From Kitasatospora cinereorecta (GTDB taxonomy: Bacteria; Actinomycetota; Actinomycetes; Streptomycetales; Streptomycetaceae): DNA of 64,000 bases. Made by a program: the position numbers and the translations under genes. Positions within the stretch are counted from its first letter, which is position 1. Every line of letters starts with the position of its first letter. The stretch lies in contig NZ_JAMZDX010000004.1 in the NCBI RefSeq assembly GCF_024172095.1, positions 558,001 through 622,000 on the forward strand. The letters run 5' to 3'. The notes under the pieces were generated by a model. The model made no database searches and was not told the DNA's origin. It saw only the letters and a list, made by a program, of their open reading frames with translations. Shown piece after piece: positions 40,041 to 47,849 of the stretch.

Positions 40041-42977
40041 TCAGTCCGGCAGGCGTACCGCGAGGGCGGGGCGGATCCGGGCGGCGTGCCGGGCCGGGCC
40101 GAGTGCGGCCAGCAGCGAGGCGGCGAGGGTGGCGCCGGCGAGGACGGCGATCGGGCCCCACTCGATCGGGAAGCCGCCCTCCAGCCCGGCGAAGGCGGAG
40201 CTCTTCTGGTACATCAGCCAGGTGGTGAGCACGCCGAGCACGCTGCCGAGCAGCACGCCCTCCAGGGCGACGAACCCGCTCTCCCACAGGAACGACCGTT
40301 CGACCGTCCGGGCCTGGCAGCCGAGGGCGCGCAGTACGCCGATGGTGCGGCGCCGCTCGCGGACGGCGCGGACCATCACCACGCCGAGACCGGTGATGCC
40401 GATCAGCAGCCCGAGGGCGAGGAAGCCCTGCATCAGTCGGAAGAACGCGGTGTTGGCGGCGAACAGGCGGTGCACGTCGGAGGCGATCGGACCGGCGACC
40501 AGGCCGGCGGCGAGGTGCTCGCCCTGCAGCTGCCCGGCGAACGCCTCGGGCGAGGTGCCGGGGGTGGTGCGGACCAGGGCGCTCGCGGTCCGGGCGTCCG
40601 GCCCGAACTGGGCGGCGATGCTCCGCTCCCCCGCGATCAGCGGGTAGGAGGTGGCGCTGTTGCCGTTGGCGGGGTAGAAGGCGAGGCCGCTCTTGAGGAC
40701 GCCGGCGATGGTCTTCGGCTCGGCCCGTCCGGTGCCGGGGTCGGTGAGGGTCAGGGTGTCGCCCGGGGCGAACGGCTTGCCGCTCGGTCCGCCGGTCGAG
40801 CCGAAGAAGCCGTCGACGACGACGTAGTTGGGGTGGTCGGCGAGCGAGCGCCAGACCGCGGGGTCGTCGGCGAGTCCGGGCAGCCGGTCCCGGAAGGCGA
40901 TGGAGGTGACGGCGCCGTCGGGGACGCCGACCACGGCGGTCTCCAGCAGGCCGGCCGTGCGGTGTCCCGGGTCGGTGGACCGGCCGCGGGCGTTCAGCAG
41001 CGGGGTGACGGCGGACACCTGCGGGGCGAGCGGGCCGCTTCGCAGCGCGGCCGACGGGTCCGTCCCGCCGGCCTGCGGGTTGTAGTCGATGCGCAGGGTG
41101 TAGCCGCCGGTGGCGTCGGCGGCCGCCTGGTCGATGCTGGCGTTCATGATCCCGCCGATCTCGGTGAGCAGCACCAGCACCAGCGCGATCAGGGTGTACA
41201 TCACCAGCGTCGAGCCGGTGCGGAAGCGCTTGGCCAGCGGGTAGGCGGCGGCCAGGCGCATCGCCAGGCCCTGCTGGGTGGGCCGGGACGTCATCCGGCG
41301 CAGCGGAGCCAGCAGGGCCCGCTGGTTCTCGCTGACGAGCACGACGGCGGAGAAGGCGGCGAGGCTGCCGAGGATCACGTACACCGCCATCGACGGGGTG
41401 TCGAAGACCCGGGGCCGGATGACGCTCGCGGTCAGCGTCCACAGCAGCACCAGCGCCGCGACGGTGCTGGCCACCGCGCGGCGCGGCAGCACCCGCAGCG
41501 CCGCCGGGACGGCGAACAGCAGGGCGAGGGCGGGCAGCAGGTAGGTCTGCTCGCCCTGGCTGCGGGCGACGGCCGGCACCGCGGCCACCGCGCACAGCAC
41601 CGCCAGGGTGCTGGAGACCACGAGCAGTCGGCGGCGCGGCCGGCGGCCGGGGTCGGCGGGCAGGTCGCGGATGGCGGCGATCACGTTGAACCGGCTGATC
41701 CGGACGCTGGTCGCGGCGATCGCCCCGAGCGCGATCAGCAGGCCGAGGGCGGCGCCGTTGACCAGGCTGGTCGGGGTGACGGCGAAGGCGATGGTCAGCC
41801 CGCCGCCGTCCACCGACCAGCTGCGGAAGATCTGGGCGGCGATCGCGGCGACGCCCCACCCCACGCCGACGCCGATCGCGACCCCGGGCAGCAGGGCGGC
41901 CAGCGCGTACGCGGCGCCCTCCAGGCTGAACGAGCCGACCAGCCGGGAGCGCTTGAGGCCGACCGCGCGGACCATGCCGAGCTGGGGCTTACGCTCCTCC
42001 GCGAGCATCACGAAGATGTTCACCAGCAGCAGGGCGCCGGCGATGATGCTGAAGCTGCCGATCATCAGGAACAGCGCGCCGAGCGAGTCGCCGGTCCTGC
42101 GGGCCTCCTGGAGCACGCTCTGCTTGGGGGTGTCGACGGCGGCCCGGGCGGCGTCGGGCCCGAGCGCGGTACGGATCCGGGCCGTGACCGGGTCGGTGAG
42201 CCGCTGTCCGGCCTCGACGCCGCCGCGGTTGGAGACCACGGTCACCGACAGGGGCTGGGCGCCGGCCGCGCGGGCGGCCGTGTCCAGGTCACCGGGCGGC
42301 AGGAAGGCGTTGCGGTTGACCCGGCCGCCGAGCCCGGCGCCCGCCACGCCCTGTTCGGGCACCACCCGCTCCACCCGGTAGTCGACCGCCGTCCCGTAGA
42401 GGTAGAGGGTGACCTGCTGGCCGGGGCCGGTGCGCAGGGCGTGGGCGAGCGGCTCGTTGAGGACGACCTGCCCGGGTAGCGGGGCCGGCCCCCGCAGCCC
42501 GGAGTCGCCGCCCGCGGCGCCGAACCGGCCCGCCGCGTCCAGGTCCATCTGCCAGGCGAGCACCCGCGGTTCGCCGACCGGCTGTCCGGCGTGGACGCTC
42601 GCGGCGGCGGCCTGCGCCACCTGTCCGCTGAGCACGCCGTCGACCTGCGGGTCCGCGGCGAGCGGCTGCAGGCGGGCGGCCACGTCCGCACCGACGGCGG
42701 TGTCGGTGGCGACGATCCGTTCGTCGATCGGGCCGAGCGTCCGGTACGCCTCCTGTCGCACGGAGAAGCCCAGGGTGTCGCCGACCACCAGCGCGCCGAC
42801 GATGATCGCGGTGCCGAGCACCGAACCGCTGATCACCAACGCGGCCTCGGTCCGGCGCCGCGCCACCTGACGCAGCGCCAGCCTCCGGACCACCGGCTGC
42901 CGGACGGCGACCAGCAGCAGGGTCAGCAGGGCGATGCCGACGACCCCGACCAGGGGCAGCAGCAGGTTCGGGTACAC
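40041..42977 (-). CDS. FtsX-like ABC transporter permease
   Basis: 978 residues with a MacB/FtsX architecture: an N-terminal helix (LLLPLVGVVGIALLTLLLVAV), a large extracytoplasmic region, a first FtsX core (LLVNIFVMLAEERKPQLGMVRAVGLKRSRLVGSFSLEGAAYAL), a second extracytoplasmic region and a second core (GVVMVRAVRERRRTIGVLRALGCQARTVERSFLWESGFVALEG). Such permeases do not form a classical channel; they couple ATP hydrolysis in the cytoplasm to export or to lipid and peptide extraction outside. The GTG start lies 3 bases after the ATPase stop, so translation is coupled. Substrate unknown. Confidence 0.9.
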   Translation of the reverse strand: MYPNLLLPLVGVVGIALLTLLLVAVRQPVVRRLALRQVARRRTEAALVISGSVLGTAIIVGALVVGDTLGFSVRQEAYRTLGPIDERIVATDTAVGADVAARLQPLAADPQVDGVLSGQVAQAAAASVHAGQPVGEPRVLAWQMDLDAAGRFGAAGGDSGLRGPAPLPGQVVLNEPLAHALRTGPGQQVTLYLYGTAVDYRVERVVPEQGVAGAGLGGRVNRNAFLPPGDLDTAARAAGAQPLSVTVVSNRGGVEAGQRLTDPVTARIRTALGPDAARAAVDTPKQSVLQEARRTGDSLGALFLMIGSFSIIAGALLLVNIFVMLAEERKPQLGMVRAVGLKRSRLVGSFSLEGAAYALAALLPGVAIGVGVGWGVAAIAAQIFRSWSVDGGGLTIAFAVTPTSLVNGAALGLLIALGAIAATSVRISRFNVIAAIRDLPADPGRRPRRRLLVVSSTLAVLCAVAAVPAVARSQGEQTYLLPALALLFAVPAALRVLPRRAVASTVAALVLLWTLTASVIRPRVFDTPSMAVYVILGSLAAFSAVVLVSENQRALLAPLRRMTSRPTQQGLAMRLAAAYPLAKRFRTGSTLVMYTLIALVLVLLTEIGGIMNASIDQAAADATGGYTLRIDYNPQAGGTDPSAALRSGPLAPQVSAVTPLLNARGRSTDPGHRTAGLLETAVVGVPDGAVTSIAFRDRLPGLADDPAVWRSLADHPNYVVVDGFFGSTGGPSGKPFAPGDTLTLTDPGTGRAEPKTIAGVLKSGLAFYPANGNSATSYPLIAGERSIAAQFGPDARTASALVRTTPGTSPEAFAGQLQGEHLAAGLVAGPIASDVHRLFAANTAFFRLMQGFLALGLLIGITGLGVVMVRAVRERRRTIGVLRALGCQARTVERSFLWESGFVALEGVLLGSVLGVLTTWLMYQKSSAFAGLEGGFPIEWGPIAVLAGATLAASLLAALGPARHAARIRPALAVRLPD

Positions 42978-42980
42978 GGC

Positions 42981-43688
42981 TCAGCCCACCGCCTCCAGGT
43001 CGGCGCGCCGGGTGTCGGAGACCAGGCGGCCGTCGCGCATCCGCACCACCCGGGGCAGCCGTCGTCCGATCGCCTCGTCGTGGGTGACCAGCACGATGGT
43101 CTGGCCCTCGTCCCGGTTGAGCCCGGTGAGCAGGTCCATCACCTGCCCGGCCATCCCGGTGTCGAGGTTGCCGGTCGGCTCGTCGGCCCAGACGATCGCC
43201 GGGCGGGCGACCAGGGCGCGGGCGATCGTGACGCGCTGCTGCTCGCCGCCGGAGAGCTCGTTCGGCCGGTGGTCGACCCGGTCGGCGAGCCCGACCCGGG
43301 CCAGCATCTCCACCGCCCGGGCGCGGGCGGTCGGCGGGGGCGTGCCGGTGAGCATCAGCGGTAGTTCGACGTTCTCCGCGGCGGAGAACACCGGGATCAG
43401 GTTGAACGCCTGGAAGACGAAACCCATGCTCCGGGCCCGGTGTTCGGTGCGCTCGGCGTCCGACATGGCGAACAGGTCGCGCCCCTCCACCTCGACCCGG
43501 CCGGCGTCGATGTCGTCCAGCCCGGAGAGGCAGTTCAGCAGCGTGGTCTTGCCCGACCCGGACGGCCCCATCACGCCGACCAGTTCGCCCGGCAGCACGG
43601 TCAGGTCGAGGTCGCGCAGCGCGGTCACCTCGACCGCACCGGTCCGGTACGTCTTGCGAACGCCGGTCGCGGCCAGCAGCGGTGGCAT
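42981..43688 (-). CDS. ABC transporter ATP-binding protein (MacB/LolD type)
   Basis: 235 residues. Walker A is GPSGSGKTT, the Q-loop lies in FVFQAFNLIP, the signature is NELSGGEQQR, Walker B is IVWADEPTGNLD and the H-loop is VTHDE, a complete and active-looking nucleotide-binding domain of the MacB/LolD/FtsE group. GGAGG lies 8 bases before the ATG at 43688. It is first in an operon with the FtsX-like permease. A perfect Dos-type box lies about 78 bases upstream, so exporter synthesis is probably tied to the same stress response as the rest of the island. Confidence 0.93.
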   Translation of the reverse strand: MPPLLAATGVRKTYRTGAVEVTALRDLDLTVLPGELVGVMGPSGSGKTTLLNCLSGLDDIDAGRVEVEGRDLFAMSDAERTEHRARSMGFVFQAFNLIPVFSAAENVELPLMLTGTPPPTARARAVEMLARVGLADRVDHRPNELSGGEQQRVTIARALVARPAIVWADEPTGNLDTGMAGQVMDLLTGLNRDEGQTIVLVTHDEAIGRRLPRVVRMRDGRLVSDTRRADLEAVG

Positions 43689-44074
43689 CCGTCCCACCTC
43701 CCTGGGGGGCGCGCGGGGTTGCGGCTGACGCTTCCACTCTCCCCGACCCGTGCCCGCCGGCCGATGGGCCGATCGGCCCGTCCGCCTGGGCCGCCCGGCC
43801 CCGCGCACCCGCCCGTACCGGGGTCCTGACACCCGCTCGGCCCGCCGCCGGTGGTGCTCGGCCGCCGGGACCGGACAGGGACCGTTGTTCCGGTACCCGT
43901 GACCAATGGCCCCATGCCGCGGGCCGCTGCGGGCGAGCAGGCTGTGATCCGTGCCCCGGCGGTCGGATCCGCTCCCCGCAGGGGTTTCGACCGCCCGTCG
44001 AGCGCACCCCTTCGACGGCCGGCGCACCGCCACCGATCCACCCGAGGATCCGGAACCGACAAGGAGCGCACCCC
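43689..44074. other. 386-base divergent intergenic region with several Dos-like elements
   Basis: It separates the ABC exporter (minus) from DoxX (plus). Besides the perfect box at 43766 it contains GGGACCGTTGTTCC (43878-43891) and GTGACCAATGGCCCC (43899-43913), both resembling degenerate Dos boxes and better placed for the DoxX-USP operon. No gene is present. Confidence 0.55.
43766..43779. promoter_or_regulatory. Dos-type box upstream of the ABC exporter operon
   Basis: GGGCCG-AT-CGGCCC, perfect and identical to the core at 32861. It is 77 bases before the ATPase start. Confidence 0.72.
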
Positions 44075-44668
44075 ATGGCCGTCCACCACACCCACGCCCC
44101 CCGGCTCACCCTCCGCCCCGCCGCGGGCCGGCCCTTGGAACAGCCGACGAGCGTCGTCGCGGGGCTCGCGGCGGCGGGCGCCCGGCTCACCATCGGCGCC
44201 GTCTTCCTCTGGGCCTTCCTCGACACGACCTTCGGCCTCGGCTACGCCACCAGGCGGGCCGGCGCCTGGGTCGAGGGCGGCTCCCCGACCAGGGGCTTCC
44301 TCAGCCACGTCTCGGCCGGCCCGTTCCAGACGACGTTCCACCACTGGGCCGGCCAGGCGTGGGCCGACTGGATGTTCATGCTCGGCCTGCTCGGCATCGG
44401 CCTCGCCTTCGCCGGCGGCGTCGGACTGCGCATCGCCGCCACCGGCGGCACCCTGCTGCTGGCCCTGATGTGGGCCGCCGAGTGGCCGCCGGCCCGCCAC
44501 CTGGCCGGTGGCGCCGCGAGCGGCTCCACCAACCCCGTCGCCGACTACCACCTCGTCTACGCCCTGCTCCTGATCCTGCTGGCGGCCATCGGCGCGGGCG
44601 ACTGCTGGGGGTTGGGACGCCGCTGGGCCGCCCTGCCGATCGTCCGGAACCACGCCTGGCTGCGCTGA
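44075..44668 (+). CDS. DoxX-like membrane protein
   Basis: 197 residues with four predicted transmembrane helices (about 30-50, 100-120, 122-140 and 160-180). The segments ARLTIGAVFLWAFLD and GQAWADWMFMLGLLGIGLAFAGGVGLRIA are typical of the DoxX/DoxD superfamily, membrane proteins linked to quinones, thiosulfate or redox stress; mycobacterial DoxX acts in a membrane oxidoreductase complex. AAGGAG lies 8 bases before the ATG at 44075. The USP gene follows after 67 bases and is probably co-transcribed. Confidence 0.83.
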   Translation: MAVHHTHAPRLTLRPAAGRPLEQPTSVVAGLAAAGARLTIGAVFLWAFLDTTFGLGYATRRAGAWVEGGSPTRGFLSHVSAGPFQTTFHHWAGQAWADWMFMLGLLGIGLAFAGGVGLRIAATGGTLLLALMWAAEWPPARHLAGGAASGSTNPVADYHLVYALLLILLAAIGAGDCWGLGRRWAALPIVRNHAWLR

Positions 44669-44735
44669 GCCTCCCCGGCACCCCGCCGGTGAACCGCACC
44701 ACCACTCCCGTTCGCCCTCCCGAGAGGAACTCCCC

Positions 44736-45599
44736 ATGACCCGCTCCGTCCTGGCCGGCATCGACGGCTCCGCGCAGAGCACCGCGGCCGCGCACTGGGC
44801 GGCCGACGAGGCCCGCCGCCGCGGCGTCCCGTTGCGCCTGCTGCACGTCCGGACCTGGCTGGACGACACCCGGCCCGCCGCCGAGGACGTCGCCGACCAC
44901 CGCTCGCCGACCGGTCGGATGCTGTCCGCCGTGGAGCGGGAGATCCGCGAGACCCACCCCGCCCTGGACGTCCGGGTCGAGGTGGTCGAGAGCGAGGAAC
45001 CGGTCGACGTCCTGGTCGAGGCGGCCGACGAGTCCGAACTGCTGGTGCTCGGCTCGCGTGGCCTCGGCGGCTTCGCCGGCCTGCTGGTCGGCTCGGTCGG
45101 CCTCGCGGCCGCCGCCCACGGCAACGTTCCGACCGTCCTGGTTCCGGCCGCGGCCGCCGGGCGCCCCGCCGGGGCGCAGGTCGTCGTCGGCGTCGACACC
45201 CGGGCGCCCGCCGCGGACGTGCTCGACTTCGCCTTCCACCAGGCCGCCGAGCGCCGCGCCGCCCTGCGGGCCGTGCACGCGTGGACGCCGCCGCCGGTGT
45301 GGGGCTACGCCGGCTGGGTGGCCCCGGCGAGCGAGGCGGAGCAGTTCCGCGTGATCGAGAGCGAGCTGCTGACCCGGGCGATGACCGGGTGGCAGGAGAA
45401 GTACCCGACGGTGGCGGTGGTCGAGGACTGCCGGATCGACGGCGCCGCCGGGGCGCTGGTGGACCTCTCCGCCGAGGCTGCCCTGGTCGTGGTGGGCCGG
45501 CGGCGCCGCCCGCACCGCGCCGGCCTGCGGCTGGGCCCGGTCGCCCACGCCGTGCTCCACCACGCCCACGCACCGGTCGCGGTCGTCCCGCACGACTGA
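44736..45599 (+). CDS. Universal stress protein, two tandem USP domains
   Basis: 287 residues. Domain 1 (about 1-145) has the complete nucleotide-binding pattern GSRGLGGFAGLLVGSVG. Domain 2 shows the same decay as the USP at 18041: GRRRRPHRAGLRLGPVAHA, with Gly and Ser of the motif lost. The sequence is closer to that protein than to the USP at 15106, including WQEKYPTV and the APVAVVPHD ending. GAGAGGA precedes the ATG. It lies downstream of DoxX and upstream of an Rv1733c-like gene, from which it is separated by a terminator hairpin. Confidence 0.9.
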   Translation: MTRSVLAGIDGSAQSTAAAHWAADEARRRGVPLRLLHVRTWLDDTRPAAEDVADHRSPTGRMLSAVEREIRETHPALDVRVEVVESEEPVDVLVEAADESELLVLGSRGLGGFAGLLVGSVGLAAAAHGNVPTVLVPAAAAGRPAGAQVVVGVDTRAPAADVLDFAFHQAAERRAALRAVHAWTPPPVWGYAGWVAPASEAEQFRVIESELLTRAMTGWQEKYPTVAVVEDCRIDGAAGALVDLSAEAALVVVGRRRRPHRAGLRLGPVAHAVLHHAHAPVAVVPHD

Positions 45600-45606
45600 G
45601 CGGCGC

Positions 45607-45643
45607 CCGGCGGGGACCGCGCCGTAGCCGCCGGCCCCGCCGG
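45607..45643 (+). terminator. Terminator after the DoxX-USP operon
   Basis: CCGGCGGGG (45607-45615) pairs with CCCCGCCGG (45635-45643), a perfect 9-bp stem 8 bases after the stop. Confidence 0.65.
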
Positions 45644-45667
45644 AGCAGCCGACGCGCTGCTCCGGTC

Positions 45668-45681
45668 GGGCCGGTCCCCGT
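45668..45681. promoter_or_regulatory. Partial Dos-type box before the second Rv1733c-like gene
   Basis: GGGCCG-GT-CCCCGT keeps one full half-site and a weak second one. It is 66 bases before the start at 45747. Confidence 0.4.
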
Positions 45682-45746
45682 ACCGCCGGGCCCGGCTCAC
45701 CCGTTACCGCTCCTGAGCACGTACCCCGTCCGTAGAGGAGTCCCCG

Positions 45747-46415
45747 ATGGCCGGCGCACGCCGCACCCGCAGTCCCCGCCCCCGGTACCGGCACCTGTAC
45801 CTGCACCGGCACCTGTGCCGGGCGCTCGGGCTGGAGCACAACGACCTGGCGCGGGCGGTCGACCGGGCCCGCAGCCGCGCACTGGTCCTCGCCGCGCTCG
45901 CGGTGGGCCTGGCGGCGCTGCTCGGGGCCGGGATCGCGTGGGCCGAACTGGCATCGACCGCACGCCGTGCGGCGCAGTCCGCGCCGCACCTGCACCGGGT
46001 CGACGCGGTCCTCCTCGGCCCGGCCCGGGCGGCGACCGGCGTCGCCGACCCGCAGGCCGGCCGCTACCGGGCGGACGCCGAGTGGACCTACCCGTCCGGG
46101 CAGCGCCACACCGGTGAGGTGGGCCTGGACCGGTCCGCCCCGTCCGGATCCACCACCGGTATCTGGGTCGGCGACGCCGGTCGGCCCGCCGCGGCCCCGC
46201 CCAGCACCGCCGATCTGGTCTCCGACGCCGTCAGCCTGGGCCTGTCCGGCTGCGTCGGCATGCTCACCCTCGTCGGCTGCGGCCTCGGCCTCCGGCTGAC
46301 CCGCCTCAACAACCGGACCGACGCGGCCTGGCAGCGGTCCTGGTCCGCGGTCGAACCGGTGTGGACCGGACGCGCCGCGCGCGGGCCCGGCAACGGAGAC
46401 CCGCGGCGGGGCTGA
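45747..46415 (+). CDS. Rv1733c-like two-helix membrane protein
   Basis: 222 residues. A basic N-terminus (RRTRSPRPRYRHLYLHRHLCRALG) precedes one transmembrane helix at about 50-72 (ALVLAALAVGLAALLGAGIAWAEL) and another at about 160-185. Between them is an external beta-rich segment containing YRADAEWTYPSGQRHTGEV. The C-terminus has RSWSAVEPVWTGR, matching the W-x-x-VEP-x-W ending of the paralogue at 19193. In mycobacteria Rv1733c is one of the most strongly DosR-induced membrane proteins. AGAGGAG precedes the ATG. It forms its own unit after the USP terminator, with a partial Dos-type box. Confidence 0.8.
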   Translation: MAGARRTRSPRPRYRHLYLHRHLCRALGLEHNDLARAVDRARSRALVLAALAVGLAALLGAGIAWAELASTARRAAQSAPHLHRVDAVLLGPARAATGVADPQAGRYRADAEWTYPSGQRHTGEVGLDRSAPSGSTTGIWVGDAGRPAAAPPSTADLVSDAVSLGLSGCVGMLTLVGCGLGLRLTRLNNRTDAAWQRSWSAVEPVWTGRAARGPGNGDPRRG

Positions 46416-46474
46416 CCCGACGACCGGACACACCGTCACCGGGGCGCTTCCTCGGGGCCGTCCACCGGGACAAT

Positions 46475-46490
46475 AGGGACCTCCGGCCCT
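46475..46490. promoter_or_regulatory. Dos-type box upstream of the second DevR-like regulator
   Basis: AGGGACC-TC-CGGCCCT, of the GGGACC-NN-CGGCCC form closest to the mycobacterial box. It is 79 bases before the start at 46570, implying autoregulation. Confidence 0.6.
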
Positions 46491-46569
46491 GGTACGCCGC
46501 CGGCGCACCCGGCAGACTGCCGAGGGTCTACCCACCGCTCCTGCGGGGGTCCGGAGTGACGGAGAAGAG

Positions 46570-47313
46570 ATGGCTGGCAGCACGGAGTCCCGGATGAGCA
46601 CCCCGGTCAGAGTGTTCCTGCTCGACGACCACGAGGTCGTCCGGCGCGGCGTGCACGACCTGCTGGACTCCGAACCCGACCTCACGGTCGTCGGCGAGGC
46701 CGCCACCGTCGAACAGGCCCTGGCCCGGGTCCCGGCGCTGCGCCCGGACGTCGCGGTGCTGGACATGCGGCTGCCGGACGGCGACGGCGTCACCGTCTGC
46801 CGCGAACTGCGTTCCCGCATGCCCGAGTTGGCCTGCCTGATCCTCACCTCCTTCGACGACGAGGAGGCCCTGCTGGACTCGATCATGGCGGGGGCGGCCG
46901 GCTACGTCCTCAAGCAGATCAGCGGCACCGACCTGGTGTCCGCCGTCCGTACGGTCGCCTCCGGCCAGTCGATGCTCGACCCCGGCGCCACCACCCGCCT
47001 GATGGCCCGGCTGCGCGGCGACAGCGCCCCGCCGAGCAGCGACGTGCCCGGGCTCACCGACCGCGAGCGGGAGATCCTCGCGCTGATCGGCGAGGGACTG
47101 ACCAACCGCCAGATCGGCCAGCGCCTCTACCTGGCCGAGAAGACCGTCAAGAACCACATCTCCCGGCTGCTCGCCAAGCTCGGCGTCGAACGCCGGGTCC
47201 AGGCCGCGGTCATCGCCACCCAGACCCTCGCGGCGCAGAGCCAGGCCGCACCGGGCCACGGCCACGCGCACGGCCACAGCCACGCCCGGGCGGCCGGGCG
47301 GCCCGCCCGCTGA
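46570..47313 (+). CDS. DevR/DosR-like response regulator with histidine-rich tail
   Basis: 247 residues. The receiver has FLLDDHEVVRRG, Asp65 in VAVLDMRLPDGDG, Thr in LTSFDDEE and Lys in GYVLKQI. The LuxR HTH is LTDREREILALIGEGLTNRQIGQRLYLAEKTVKNHISRLLAKLGVERR, nearly identical to that of the regulator at 36125, so both should read the same DNA boxes. The last 25 residues include GHGHAHGHSHAR, a His-rich stretch not part of DosR. GGAGAAGAG precedes the ATG at 46570; an ATG at 46594 is an alternative. A flavin split-barrel gene follows. Confidence 0.92.
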   Translation: MAGSTESRMSTPVRVFLLDDHEVVRRGVHDLLDSEPDLTVVGEAATVEQALARVPALRPDVAVLDMRLPDGDGVTVCRELRSRMPELACLILTSFDDEEALLDSIMAGAAGYVLKQISGTDLVSAVRTVASGQSMLDPGATTRLMARLRGDSAPPSSDVPGLTDREREILALIGEGLTNRQIGQRLYLAEKTVKNHISRLLAKLGVERRVQAAVIATQTLAAQSQAAPGHGHAHGHSHARAAGRPAR

Positions 47314-47353
47314 CGACCGGTCCCCGTACGGCGGGCCACCCGGCCGACCGGCC

Positions 47354-47367
47354 GGGACCATCGGCCT
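47354..47367. promoter_or_regulatory. Dos-type box upstream of the split-barrel gene
   Basis: GGGACC-AT-CGGCCT, 37 bases before the start at 47405. That is closer to the gene than the other boxes. Confidence 0.5.
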
Positions 47368-47404
47368 CTGCCCGGCCCGCCGCGGGACGGCGACCATCGA
47401 TGCC

Positions 47405-47815
47405 ATGACCTCTGACACCACACCGCTGGAAGAGTGGCACTGCCTGCGCCTGCTGGCCAAGTCGTCGATCGGGCGCGTCGTCTACACCGTCGGCGCGCTG
47501 CCGGCCGTCCTGCCGGTCAGGTACCGGCTCGACGACGACGGCAGCGTCCTGTTCCGGACCACCGCCGGGTCGGAGTTCCTCCGGGCGGTCGCCGACGCCC
47601 TCGTCGCCTTCCAGGCCGACGAGGTGAACGACGCCGGCGGGACGAGCGGCAGCGGCTGGAGCGTGACGGTGCTCGGCAGGGCCGAGGCGGACCTGGGCAG
47701 CCGGCCGCCGGAGGACGGGTCGCGGGCCCCGACCGTCGACCTCGTCACCGTCCGGGTCCGCCCCGAGTGGGTGACCGGCCGTCTCCTGCCCGCCCTTCCC
47801 CACCCGCCGCCCTGA
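47405..47815 (+). CDS. Pyridoxamine-5'-phosphate-oxidase-like split-barrel protein
   Basis: 136 residues of a single FMN- or F420-binding split barrel: CLRLLAKSSIGRVVYTVGALPAVLPVRYRLDDDGSVLFRTTAGSEFLRA, then VAFQADEV, WSVTVLGRAEADL and a closing VRVRPEWVTGRLL. Several small proteins of this fold belong to the mycobacterial DosR regulon. Enzymatic activity is not predictable. No Shine-Dalgarno sequence is seen before the ATG. It lies 91 bases after the DevR-like gene and has its own box, and it converges with the second GAF kinase, the stops being 34 bases apart. Confidence 0.85.
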   Translation: MTSDTTPLEEWHCLRLLAKSSIGRVVYTVGALPAVLPVRYRLDDDGSVLFRTTAGSEFLRAVADALVAFQADEVNDAGGTSGSGWSVTVLGRAEADLGSRPPEDGSRAPTVDLVTVRVRPEWVTGRLLPALPHPPP

Positions 47816-47849
47816 CGCAGCGTTGCCCCGACCTGCGCCCCGGCCGGGC

